This document shows positions 1 to 11,930 of a stretch of 64,000 bases of DNA, in pieces. The notes beneath the pieces are model-generated. The model was not told where the DNA came from. It searched no databases and worked only from the letters and a program-made list of their open reading frames with translations. The translations under genes were made by a program, and so were the position numbers. Positions within the stretch are counted from its first letter, which is position 1; every line of letters starts with the position of its first letter. This DNA comes from Theobroma cacao (lineage: Eukaryota > Streptophyta > Magnoliopsida > Malvales > Malvaceae). The stretch is from NCBI RefSeq assembly GCF_000208745.1, contig NC_030855.1:1799664-1863663 (forward strand), written 5' to 3'.

Positions 1-1787
1 AAATTTAAGTTGCTTAGAAGGTTGAAATAGGCACTTAATACCGTAAATAAGTTACCGGTGTTAATACTCTAAAGAATTACGTGAACGAATGATGCAATTA
101 ATTATAGTAAAAATATATTAAGATGTGAATTAGGTGAGTGGATTTATGATACAATGAGAGAGAGAAAAGTAGAATTGATTCACTAAATGTATTGAATTTA
201 AATGGTTGCTAGGAAAGCGTGTTGAACGAAGTAGGTGACGGGCAATTAGGTATAATTATACGAGTATACGAAGCAATAGCGACGTAGAAATCCTGCTATT
301 GTGAGGTGAGTAACCTTACCATCATTTTCATTATCTAAAGTATGTTTTTGATCAATTTTGGTGAAATTTTATGAAAATGAGTTTAAATGGTAAATCTTGA
401 GTTTTACAAACAAAATGTATCTACATGAAAAGATTTTATAAATTATTTTAAAATTGAATGATGATTTTGAAAAATGGAGTAATTGGAGACCACTTGTTAT
501 GAATTAAATTTATGATTGGAATCGAATGGCTTATGACAGTATTTGCATGAATGGCTGAATTGATATTTGTGTTGAAATATATGAAATATATATTTAGCCT
601 TGAAAGGCTGTGAATTGCAATAATAACCATATCATGTTATCGAATTTTATTGTATGGTGGGATAATTATTAGCTTACTGCAGTAGGTGAGTTCCGTGAAC
701 CAGTCTATGAGAAAGGCATGGAAACCCCGTTTATATGTGCTCACCTCCGTTGTAAAGGCGCTTAGGGTAGCTCCTGAGGTGATATTTGAGTTCACTTCAC
801 GCCAAACCACCACGTGAAGGGGAACTCAGCCAACGCCAAGGAACGGTTGTGTTTTCTCAAACTATAAATATGTTTTACGTGTATATGAAATTTTTAACAG
901 CCTTGGCGGGCTCGAGTATACACCTCTGATCAAGGTGTCATCGAGTACTATTTGATGGCATGAGCCAAATGTTTATGAAAGTCATAAGCCTTAATGAGAA
1001 ATTAAATGAAATACAACCGTTTGCATGGGTTGGGATGAATTTTCAAATTTGTAAAATACGTATTGTGATGGGATATTTTAATTGTCTCCTTTTACTCGGC
1101 TTTAGCTGATTTAAATGGTGTTTGTTTACTCATTGAGATTTTATAATCTCACCACCCTCGTTTCCACTCATTTCAAGCTCAGAGTAAGCTGTAGATAACT
1201 GATTCCATCGAGGGCTTCTATTGGATTAACGTCTTCCACACAGTAGGTTCACAGTTTTTTTAATTCTTTTTATTGTGGGCCCACTTGATATTGTAAATTT
1301 AATAGTTTATTGTGCTACAATATGATGAATTTATTTTGTTTTTACGTTTTAAAAAGTATTACGTATAACTTTAAAATTACTGTTTATAAGAAAATAAAAT
1401 ATTTTATTTTATATTTTGTTTTATCTTCTTATTATATTCAAATAATTATAATTTCATTTTAAATAAAGGTTTTAGATGCCTAAACTTATTTTTAATTATG
1501 AATTATGTGATTGGTACTTGTTTACTACATTTTTAACTGGTTTTGAAATTTTCAGTGAAAAATGACCAAAATGCCCCTATGAGACAAAAACATTTATTTT
1601 ATCAGTTTTAAGTTAGAAATAGTTCAATATCCTTTAAAACATAATATTTGGCAATATTTACTCACCGGGGAAAACGAGAAACTGATATTAAGCCTTGCGG
1701 GGTTCCGGTTGGCATTTCGGGAGATGAATGCCCATCGGGGCACCGTTGCGGTTGTCACGGGCTCGAGGGAAGTTTTGGGTCGTAACA
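1..1787. mobile_element. Terminal part of an LTR (probable Ty3/Gypsy-like), 3' LTR or solo LTR
   Basis: This stretch has no open frame and differs in composition from the flanks. It has GC-richer islands near 700-840 and 1690-1785. It ends abruptly at 1787 in GGGTCGTAACA, a typical LTR 3' terminus in CA. The bases just after it do not look like a primer-binding site, so I read it as the right end of an element (3' LTR or solo LTR). The left end is outside the window, so no target-site duplication can be tested. The Gypsy assignment is an impression from the style of the sequence, not from any protein domain. Confidence 0.45.
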
Positions 1788-1807
1788 GATCATATTAAAG
1801 CATATAA

Positions 1808-1847
<40 letters not shown>
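1808..1847. repeat. Compound microsatellite (TA)n(CA)n
   Basis: About 11 TA units run directly into about 8 CA units, 20 bases after the putative LTR end. The remaining bases up to 2241 are AT-rich and show no gene. Confidence 0.95.
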
Positions 1848-2241
1848 GAGTCACTCCAACACCACTACATTCTATCATCACATATAAAATATTTCAGTTT
1901 GAAACATTATGACTGTAATTAAAAAAACATTACAAGAGCAATAGCTTCACAGAATGAGTAAACAAAAACAATGTCTCCAATAAATTTCTTCAAGCTATCA
2001 ATTTCAAATAAAATGTGTCACTTATCTCAAATATAGACAGCAAAACTGAAAATGGCAAGAATTGGATATTGAAGAGTAACAACACAATTGAAATGCTATT
2101 TTTATTCACTTAGCATACACAATTTTAAACTTTGTAAACCATAAGAGGGCACCATAGGATTTGAATCCAACTTTTTAAATAAAGAACACAAACACTTACC
2201 AAAAAATGAAATATTCAAATGCACATTACAACACAACTTAG

Positions 2242-4747
2242 GTTTAATTAATACTACATTCACGCAAGGCTATTAAAGCGTGCACAACATTGGCTAAAAT
2301 GCTAATGGCAGAGATGAGAGGATCAAAACGATATCCGCAAAGGATTTCACCTCAGTCCTGCTTTTATGACCTTTTCAACCTAGAAATAAAGAAGAAAGGA
2401 TATAAATGCAAATTAAACTTATAAGAAATGATCCTGGATCTTACTTTTCGAGATAAAATAGAATTAGTTAAAGTCCAATTTTAGTCATGTATAAAAGTTG
2501 TGGGGACAAGGAATTATAAAGACTAGTGATTACCTGTTGATCCATCAATCGTATCTTTATTGTATCTTTTTCTTTTCTTGCTAGGCTGTTCCACTATTGG
2601 GTCCAAGTCCTCCAAATCACTTGGATACACTAATCGAGCCCCACACTTGTTCACCTTGTTACCAATGCCAGAGGTATCGAATAAAAACTCAATTCCCATA
2701 CAACTCTGTATCCAATCTCTGCTCTGTAAATTCCCAAATTGGTCATGAAGCAAATATTCAACAGGCAAATACCATAGCCAGAGGTGGTCCTTGGAGGTCT
2801 GGGTATTAAAAGCTATAGTATCAGTACGTGACTCAACTGTAAGATCTTCAAAATGGATTCTAGTAATACATGGAATTTCTTCCTCCGTCCAATCAACATT
2901 ATTAGAGGCAGGCACAAGAACACAACACAAGGCAACTCCTATCCACTGAATATCATTCTGTAAAATGGGTATCATTATTGAACATTTCTCACTCTGGTGA
3001 CTAAACCATTCAAAAATTTCGCTTCCAGGTATAACAATGTCTAAACGTATTCTTGCATTCGCATATGTCTGCAAAACAAAACTCCGTTATTGGGTAATTA
3101 GTTGAGGATTAAATACACACTTTGCAATAGAATTATGTTGAAAACTTTCAATGCTTGAAGTTTGAAATTCTTAGTTAGATGCTCAAACTTTTATTCAATT
3201 AGTGGGTTTCGACAGTTTGATTGATACTGTTAGTCAAATAGATGACGTGAGCAAAGCAAGGAGTAAGAATGCATCACATGTTTAAAAAATAACATCATTT
3301 TACTTTTTCATAGTTTTTGTAAAAAATAGTTATTTCAAAAATTAAAAATAAAAAATTAAGAAAAAAAAAAGAAAAATATGTTTTGTGCTAAAAAACTTCA
3401 CTTTTGAAATTAAAAATATTTTTTTTTGAAAATTTAATATATTAAAAAATTCTAATTTTCTTAAAAATTTTATCTTTGAAATTTAAAATAAAAAATTTTA
3501 AAAATATATAAAACAAATTATTCTTGAAATCAAAAATAAAAAATTTGGGGGGAAAGAGAGAAAAAGAGGGGGCAAATTAGTGTCAATCCAGCCAGCGAGA
3601 GCTACATTGACGCCTTCCCTCTATTTCGTCCCTCCCCTCTTTTTCCCTATCTCCCTCATCAATCCCCCACTTTTCTCTCTCTCTCTGAGTTTTTTCCTTT
3701 TTTGTTTTTATCTTAATTTGTCATTTTCCAGATTTTTAAAATTTTATTTTAATATTAAAAATAAAAATATAAAAAAAAAGACAAAAAATAAAAACAAAAG
3801 ATGATGTGTCACATTAATATTTTTTATTAGTTATTTTTTTGTCACATCATTAATTTAACTAACATTTTTAATTGAGTATTTAATTGTTAATTTTTAAATT
3901 TTGAGTATGAAATTGACAATTTTACTGTAGTTCGGATAACAAATATGTAATTAATCCATTAATTTACTACTATAGATTCTTGAAAGTGAGAGTAAGAGAG
4001 TTGGAGAAATATACCTTAAGATATCCCTTTAGCATTCTTAGTGCATTATTGTTCGCAGCGAATTTGAAGCAATTAACACCATAAAACCATGTCACCCACG
4101 ATGGATTATGTGGATTTGTCGGATTTGGAACTCTTTGCAATGAAGTGCAACCATCTAACATTAGGCCTTGTACACTTGATGGAAGCTGAGGCAATGTTTC
4201 AAGCTTACTACAACCCATCAATTGGAGACAATAAAGCTTGGTAAGTTGACTAAGATTCGCAGGTAGGCTGACGAAATTGTTATGACTAAGAATCAGTTCT
4301 TCTAATGAGGATAAGCAACATATATCACTAGGAAGATCCCCTTCACAAAGATTCATGCCGCTTATATTCAACTCTCTTAAAGAACTCAAGCTTGATAAAC
4401 AAGGTAACGTCAGAGCCATGAAATTCGAACCTTTTTTTAAAAGCATGGGATTCAAACTTGATAGTAGTACTTCGCATCCCTTCTTATATATCCTTTGTAG
4501 GAAGGATGGTGGTGAATTTTCAAGTACAGAGCAGCCCGAGAGATTAAGAACTTTTAGGCTGCTGAGATTTCCAACTGAAGAAGGAAGTTCTTCCATGCTT
4601 GTGCCATCTAAATGGAGGTCCCGCAAATGTTTCATTTTCCCGGTAATCTCTGAAATCCTTTTAAGATTCTTGCAGCCTGAAAGAATCAATGTTTCAAGAG
4701 ACTCCATTTCATTATTGATTGAGAAACTCCTAAGACTTACACAGTTT
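2242..4747 (-). repeat. Tandem duplication unit A of the TNL gene 3' end
   Basis: This is a head-to-tail copy of the segment at 4748-7435. It contains, in minus-strand order, most of an LRR exon, an intron of about 0.95 kb, the C-JID exon and the 3' tail. Introns and exons are both clearly alignable between the two units. The unit starts in the 3' flank (GGTTTAATTAATACTAC at 2241) and stops inside the LRR exon at ACACAGTTT (ending 4747). Confidence 0.93.
2534..4747 (-). pseudogene. Orphan LRR plus C-JID module (duplicated 3' end of the TNL gene)
   Basis: Two exon-like blocks survive. The LRR block is 4015-4747 and starts in mid-exon, so it has no splice acceptor, promoter, TIR or NB-ARC domain. 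The C-JID block is 2534-3068 with acceptor GCAG and donor CAG|GTAATC. Both remain free of stops. The C-JID block reads on to a TAG at 2523-2525; alternatively it splices to a terminal acceptor CTAG at 2380-2383 and stops at once. About 14 of some 230 LRR residues and 26 of 183 C-JID residues differ from the functional copy. As a stand-alone gene it looks dead. Its C-JID exon could still be used as an alternative last exon of the upstream TNL transcript, which is inference. Annotation software may call it a separate short TMV resistance protein N-like gene. Confidence 0.75.
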
Positions 4748-7435
4748 TAATTAATACTACATTCACGCAAGGCTATTAAAGCGTGCACAACATTGGCTAA
4801 AATGCTAATGGCAAAGATGAGAAGATCTTTGCTAATGGCAAAGATCAGTCATGGGAAGTGTATAGTGTCAGATTTTTCTAGGTAGATATGAGAAAGATTT
4901 GGGGAATATACCTGCTTTTTGTGCCCAGGTATAGCCCACAAATCACTGGTTCTTTACTGATGTTTTTTGAAGGGGATTATTCCACCCTTCTTTGCAATGA
5001 AACTACAATCTTTCAAAAAAAAATGATATCCGCAAAGGATTTCACCTCAGTCCTGCTTTTATGACCTTTTCAACCAAGAAAATAAATAAGAAAGGATATA
5101 AATGCAAATTAAACTTATAAGAGATGATCCTGGATCTTACTTTTTGAGATAAAATAGAATTAGTTAAAGTCCAATTTTAGTCATGTATAAAAGTTGTGGG
5201 AACAAGGAATTATAAGGACTAGTGATTACCTGTTGATCCATCAATCGTATCTTTATTGTATCTTTTTCTTTTCTTGCTAGGCTGCTCCACTATTGGGTCC
5301 AAGTCCTCCAAATCACTTGGATACACTAATCGAGCCCCACACTTGTTCACCTTGTTACCCATGCCATCGATATCGAATAAAAACTCGATTCCAATACAAC
5401 TCTGTATCCAATCTCTGCTCTGCAAATTCCCAAATTGGTCATGAAGCAATTTTTCAACAGGCAAATACCATAGGCAGAGGTGGTCCTTGGAGGTCTGGGT
5501 ATTAAAACCTATCCAATGAGTACATGACTTAAATGTAAGATCTTCAAAATGGATTGTAACACGACATGTAATGTCTTCTTCCGTCCAATCAACATTATTG
5601 GAGGCGGGCACGACAACACAGCACAAGGCAAATCCCATCCACTGAACATCATTCTGTAAAATGGGTATCATTATTGAACATTTCTCACTCTGGTGATTAA
5701 ACCATTCAAAAATTTCACTTCCAGGTATAACGATGTCAACACGTGTTCCTGCATTCGCAAATGTCTGCAAAACAAAATCCCGTCATTGGGTAATTAGTTT
5801 AGGATTAAATACACATTTTGCAATAGAATTATGTTGAAAACTTTCAATGCTTGAAGTTTGAAATTCTTAATTAGATGCTCAAACTTTAGTTCAATTAGTG
5901 GATTTTGACAGTTTGATTGATACTGTTAGTCAAATGGATGACGTGAGCAAAGCAAGGAGTAAGAATGCATCAAATGTCTAAAAAATAACATCATTTTACT
6001 TTTTCATATTTTTTGTAAAAATAGTTATTTCAAAAATTGAAAATAAAAAATTAGAAAAGAAAATAAAAATATGTTTTTTGCTAAAAAACTTCACTTTTAA
6101 AATTAAAAATAATTTTTTTGGAAAATTCAATATATTAAAAAATTATAATTTTCTTAAAAATGTTATCTTTGAAATTTAAAATAAAAAATTTTAAAAATAT
6201 ATAAAACAAATTATTCTTGAAATCAAAAATAAAAAATTGGGGGGAAAGAGAGAAAGGGAGGGGGCAAATTAGTGCCAATCCAACCAGCGCAAGCTACATT
6301 GACGCCTTCCCTTTATTTCCTCCCTCCCCTTTTCTTCCCTATCTCCCTCATCAATCCCCTTCTTTTCTCTCTCTGATTTTTTTTCCTTTTTTGTTTTTTT
6401 CTTAATTTGTCGTTTTCTAGATTTTTAAAATTTTTATTTTAATATTAAAAATAAAAATATAAGAAAAAACGAGAAATAAAAACAAAAGATGATGTGTCAC
6501 ATTAACATTTTTTATTAGTTATTTTTTTGTCACATCACTAATTTAACTAACATTTTTAATTGAGTATCTAATTGTTAATTTTTAAATTTTAAGCATGAAA
6601 TCGACAATTTTACTATAGTTCGGATAATAAATATGTAATTAATCCATTTATTTACTACTATAGATTTTTTAAAGTGAGAGTAAGAGAGTTGGAGAAATAT
6701 ACCTTAAGATATCCTTTTAGCATTCTTAGTGCATTATTATTCGCAGCCAATTTGAAGCAATTAACACCATAAAACCATGTCACCCATGATGGATTATGTG
6801 GATTTGTCAGATTTGGAACTCTTTGCAATGAAGTGCAACCATCTAGCATTAGGCCTTGTACACTTGATGGAAGCTGAGGCAATGTTTCAAGCTTACTACA
6901 ACCCATCAATTGGAGACAATAAAGCTTGGTAAGTTGACTAAGATTCGCAGGTAGGCTGACGAAATTGTTATGATTAAGAATCAGTTCTTCTAATGAGGAT
7001 AAGCAACATATATCACCAGGAAGATCCCCTTCACAAAGATTCATGCCGCTTATATTCAACTCTCTTAAAGAACTCAAGCTTGATAAACAAGGTAACGTCA
7101 GAGCCATGAAATTCGAACCTTTTTTTAAAAGCATGGGATTCAAACTTGATAGTAGTACTTCGCATCCCTTTTTATATATCCTCTGTAGGAAGGATGGTGG
7201 TGAATTTTCAAGTACAGAGCAGCCCGAGAGATTAAGAACTTTTAGGCTGCTGAGATTTCCAGCTGAAGGAGGAAGTTCTTCCACACTTGTGCCATCTAAA
7301 TGGAGCTCCAGCAAATGTTCCCTTTTTCCGATGATCTCTGAAAACCTTTTAAGATTCTTGCAGCCTGCAAGAATCAATGTTTCAAGAGACTCCATATCAT
7401 TACTGATTGAGAGACTCCTAAGACTTACACAGTTT
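4748..7435 (-). repeat. Tandem duplication unit B, part of the functional TNL gene
   Basis: This is the partner of unit A and is in continuous structure with the upstream TNL exons. The left junction at 4744-4750 joins LRR sequence directly to 3'-flank sequence. Unit B is about 180 bases longer than A, mostly because of an insertion near 4830-5024. Confidence 0.93.
4830..5024 (+). mobile_element. About 200-base insertion ending in an A-tract, present only in unit B
   Basis: Unit A passes directly from GATC to the GATATCCGC tail of the alignment. Unit B has about 200 extra bases at that point, ending in TTTC followed by nine A's. A small insertion ending in poly(A) suggests a SINE or a truncated LINE. 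I could not identify a clean target-site duplication or an RNA polymerase III box. Confidence 0.4.
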
Positions 7436-10400
7436 CTTAAATTCAAAAGTTTAAGCTTGGGTAAAAATGCGATGGATGGATGGACCTGTACTAAGTTGGT
7501 ACAGCCTTCCAAATTCAGACTTTCCAAATTTTTGATCCTTGTGAAGTCTGGTGTCCTGATCAGCTTTCGGGAGCCTTGGAGGTCAAGGAATTTCAATTTA
7601 TTTAAAAGCTGTCAAAGAAAGAATAAAAAGAAAAAAAAAGTTATTTTGTAACGATAAAATTCAAATTATAGGTAATTTAGATGAAGATAAACTAAAAAGC
7701 CAACATCAAATAAAGTAATTCTTACTCTATCTCCGTTCCATAGTTGTTGAATGCAGCTATCAGGTAAGAGAAGTGTAACAAGGTTGTCTGGTTGGAAGTC
7801 CCAAGGCAATGATTTTAAAGGCCATCCAGACCACTCCAAAAGCCGTAACTCATTAGAAAGATATGTGAGATCACAAGATTTAAGGAGATCATGAACCATG
7901 AGCAATCTTAGTTTTTTCATCTTCGAGAAGGCATCAGCATTCAAGGTGAAAGTCTCCTTTTGTTCCCTAATAAATGAAAAGCAAGGGCAAAAACACAAAT
8001 GAGCTTCACAACATATTAGAGCAATCCAACAAACTACAAAGCTGGCGTGTAAGCTCATGAACTTGATTTCATCTTGCAGAAAAAATATTGAAGTCTTCAA
8101 ATTTATTATTTTCTAATGCAGTCAATATATGTCTTTCGCATTCTTATTTCTTGTCCACATTCAATCAAAATTCTTTTCTATACCAACTTGATTGTTATGG
8201 TTTTTCCTTTTTGTATTTTGGTAGCATTAATTATTGTACTAACAATATATCTCAAAATCAACAACCAATAAGTTAATATACACTTTTAGGTCAAGTGATT
8301 CCAAATTTTTATTTTAGAAATTGGTTTAATTGATATATGAATATTTCTTTAGTTACCTATGTATCTTTACAATCTCCATAAATATTGTAACTCAGTACTT
8401 TTGTATAAAATGAAAATTAACATAATTTCTTTAAATAAATAAAACATGTTTGGCATATCCATTCCATACTACTTAAATTGGCTGCCATTTATGAAGCCCT
8501 GGGTAGGCTTAATAGGCTACCTTTTGACAGCTAAGGATAATTCAGAGGAAAGAAAGAAAAAAGGAAAAAAAACATTCTTATTAAATTAAAATAACTTAAA
8601 AGTGTGGGATATACAATACATAACCTTAATTAAATAAAGTAAAAAATATGATTAAAAATATATTAAAAAATTAATTTTTATATAGTTAATAAAATTGTAT
8701 ATGGATATTTAAATAAAAGGAATATCAATCAATTATTAATTTCATGAAACTAATTGATAAAACGTTTAATTAATATTTATAGTTATAATGTAAATGTTAA
8801 AATCGATTTCAATTCTTTTATTTTCTTATAAAGAAAACTAATTATTTTATTTTTACATGGTAAAAATGTAATATGCTTATATGTTTATTAAAATTGTTAT
8901 AAAAACATTTTATTTCGTACCATTACTTTTATATACAATTTTAGAAAAGAAATAAATGAAAGTTGAAAATGTGTAACATAAAGCTATTATACTTAATAAA
9001 ATAAATTAAAATAGGATTAAATAATACATTTGAAATGTTTATTTAATTTTATATGTAGTATACTATATTTTATAAGAAGTAATGTAATGCATGAGAATTA
9101 TATTCATTAAGAGTAAAATAGCTAATTTAATAAATTATAAAAAAAAAATATGTTGTTTACTATTTATATTTTTGGAATTTAAGTTTTTATAATTAACAAA
9201 GATAAAGATAAAAGGAGATATATATTTGTACCATATAGTGCTGTTGATGACCATGCCTTCAATCGCTTCTGTACCCTAAACATCAAGACTATCACAAGGC
9301 TTTACACAAAGAAGATGGATAAATTGCCAAGATAGGTAGAGAGTAAAATAAGTATACTCTTTATGAAATACTAACCGAATTTTGTGTTAGCACTTGATGT
9401 ACATCACTTTCCTCTGACAATCTACATCGTTTGCCAGGCTCATTGGGAGACTTTTGCCTAACAATATTTCTTCCCATCTCTTGTAGCAAATCATGCATCC
9501 AAATTTTGTTGTCTTCAAGTGTTATGAGAGATCTCTCAATCAGAACAGGTAGTCCAATACCTGCACGATACCCACAGCCATCCAATATTTTTGTTACAAT
9601 AAATCTGTCCCACCCTTCGAAGAAATGTGCGATATCTAGAAATATATTCTTCTCTTTTTCCTTTAATCCATCAAAGCTTATTGTAAGACGACTGTGAATT
9701 TCTTCCTCAGGTTCACTTTTAAGTCTATCTATGGCATGTCTCCATTGATCTGCATCTCTACCACAAAGAAAAGAGCCCAAAACTTCAAGAGCTAATGGAA
9801 GGCCACCAGCATATTTCACAACACTTTGGGAAGGCGACATGAAATCATCTTTTGGTGTATCACTTTTGAAAGCTTTCAAACTTAAAAGCCGTAGGGCTTC
9901 AAAGTCATCCAATGTTGTAGGGTTATACACATCATGCACCCCGTAGGCTCGCAACAGTTGCTCATCTCTAGATGTTATGATGATTCTGCTCCCTAAACCG
10001 AACCAATCACGCTCTTCAGCCAAGCATTTGAAATGCTGCATGTTATCCGCATCATCAATAACAACAAGAACCTTTTTATGACGTAGCCTACGTCTTATAA
10101 TTTCAATTCCGTCATAAACACTAGTAAACTGAAAATTTTCTCCAGGAAATATCTTAGAAAGAAGCTTTTCTTGTAAAGAAACAAGTCCGAATTTCATTGC
10201 AACTTCTCGAACACCAGCAAGAAAGCATTTACCTTCAAAATAACCGGACATCTGGGTATAAACAACACTTGCAAGAGTTGTTTTACCTATGCCACCCATT
10301 CCGCAAATTCCTACAATGCGGACACCATCTTTCCCAAATTTTATTTTGTCATACAGCTCATCCAAACGTGAACGAATTCCAATCAAGTTATTAGGAACTC

Positions 10401-10649
10401 TTGAACGTATTGAAACTAACTTTTTCGATATCTCTTTAACGATTCCTCTAATGAATTGTGACTCAGAACTACAAAGTCAAAATATCAAATTAACATCGTG
10501 GATGAGAAAACAAAAATTACTATTTAGTTTATATTATACTAGATATCTCTTTATTGACAATATAAAAACAATAATAAGAAATTAATTTTTTTAAATCTAT
10601 TTAAATAAACATATAAACATATTACATGTAACATATAAGTATTAAATTA

Positions 10650-10694
<45 letters not shown>

Positions 10695-11214
10695 AAAGGA
10701 TAAACAATCTTACTGAAAGCATGAAGTACCTATCCTTTAAATGCCATCCACTGATATCAGCTGCTTTAGATAAAGCATCTCGCCAGCTTTGCGTCTTGTC
10801 TTGATTATATCTATCTTCATGTTTAGCAAAGGCTTCTTTAACGTTTTCTGTCTGTTTCCGTAAATCAGATGGATCGATATGATAGAAAACAGGAAAAACC
10901 TTATGTCCCCTTTCATCTTTCTGTTTAAGAATCTCGACAAGCTCCTTTAGGCACCAACTTGAAGAAGCATACGTTTCTGAAAAAACAATGACTGAACACC
11001 ATGATTCTCTAATTGCTTCAAGGAGCTTTTGTGCGACGGATTCCCCTTGTTCAAGCTTTTCGTCATCTCTAAAAGTGATGATTCCATGATCTTGTAAACA
11101 AGTATAAAGATGATCTGTGAAACCCTTGCGAGTATCTTTACCTCTAAAGCTCAAGAAAACATCATATTTCCATCGAGAAGAAGACGAAGATGATGAGGGA
11201 GAGGAAGTCAACAT
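5219..11214 (-). CDS. TIR-NBS-LRR immune receptor (TMV resistance protein N-like)
   Basis: This is an intracellular immune receptor of the TNL class. Exons, all minus, are 10730-11214, 9376-10468, 9232-9275, 7726-7966, 6703-7608 and 5230-5764, or 5219-5764 if the last donor is ignored. The frame closes and gives about 1104 residues. The start is the ATG at 11214, just before a Ser-rich stretch. TIR covers about 16-160 (YDVFLSFRGKDTRKGF; conserved Glu91 in WCLKEL). The NB-ARC domain carries the P-loop GMGGIGKTT near 218-226, kinase-2 VLVVIDD near 295-301, RNBS-B GSRIIITSRDEQLL near 321-334, GLPLAL near 384 and MHD at 486-488. LRRs run from about 560 to 923. The C-terminal part is a C-JID/post-LRR domain beginning VDIVIPGSEIFEWF. 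All signature motifs are intact, so the TIR could be an active NADase. The resistance specificity cannot be inferred. A 44-base exon (9232-9275) is unusual. Confidence 0.9.
7967..9231 (-). other. Long AT-rich intron of the TNL gene
   Basis: This 1.27 kb intron separates the 44-base exon from the first LRR exon. It is very AT-rich, and I see no coding sequence or recognisable element in it. Confidence 0.7.
10653..10685. repeat. (TA)n microsatellite in TNL intron 1
   Basis: About 16 TA units lie roughly 45 bases inside the intron from the TIR exon donor at 10729. Confidence 0.95.
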
Positions 11215-11539
11215 AGTACCAGGAGAAGGAGGAGGAGAAAGATTGCAAGGGAATTAGTCTGGAGAGTAAATAATGTTTGAGTAAAAACATGTTGCTGAAT
11301 GGAATTTAAAGAAAAGCAAATAGACATGACTGAACACTTACTGTTGAACTGCTTTCACGTGAATTCCAAAGTTTTGCTTCTTCAACTATTTCAATTCCAA
11401 AGTATTTGTTAAAGATTTCATAAACATCACATCTCTAATACCATTTTTTTTTTGTTCGGTCAAATGATAATTTTATTAAGTGATCATTGCCACAAACAAA
11501 GCCTAAGCCGGCTAGGGATCCTTTGATGTGGGAGGCTCC

Positions 11540-11930
11540 AATGGTGGGTGATTAAAATTTAGTATTGATGGCTTATCAATGGGAATGCGGGTATTGGAGA
11601 AAGTTTACATAATTTTAAAAGAGATATCATCATTGGCTTCTGTAAGTTAGTGGGAGTGTGTGATGGAAATTTTGGCCATTAGGAAAGTGTTTATATTGTT
11701 CTCTAAATTTTTAAAGCACTTATCTTTTATTTTATGGGTTGAAAGTGATTTAAAGAAGACAATATCATAGCTAAATAACCCTTTTGAAGATTTAAGGAGC
11801 ATATGGTACAAATTAGATGTCTTCAAAATTTTATTAATCTTTGGGGGTAGTACATACGCTGCGTGAAGCCAACGACGGAGTTGGTAGGCAATAGTAGTTG
11901 CCTCATTATTTCGGAGTTAATGAGAAAGGT
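11540..11930 (+). pseudogene. Decayed RNase H fragment of a LINE-type retrotransposon
   Basis: In shifting plus-strand frames this region reads as a broken plant LINE RNase H-like domain. It shows GNAGIGESLHNFKRDIIIGF and KLVGVCDGNF, then after a frameshift LAIRKVFILF, WVESDLKKTIS and LNNPFEDLRSIWYKLD. This order matches the usual GxAGIGGVLRD..G, E..A....L, V.SDS.N.V.WV...P pattern of such domains. It contains several stops and frameshifts and has no start. It lies between the TNL promoter and the CAND1 3' end and cannot encode a protein. Confidence 0.65.

Noticed and set aside
448..630. 60-codon minus-strand frame within the LTR-like region.
   Set aside because: It is a low-complexity Ile/Asn-rich translation of AT-rich DNA with no retroelement protein motif.
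4355..7651. Plus-strand open frames of 131 and 202 codons opposite the LRR exons.
   Set aside because: They are antisense shadows of the LRR exons; the minus-strand frames carry the recognisable LRR consensus and splice sites.
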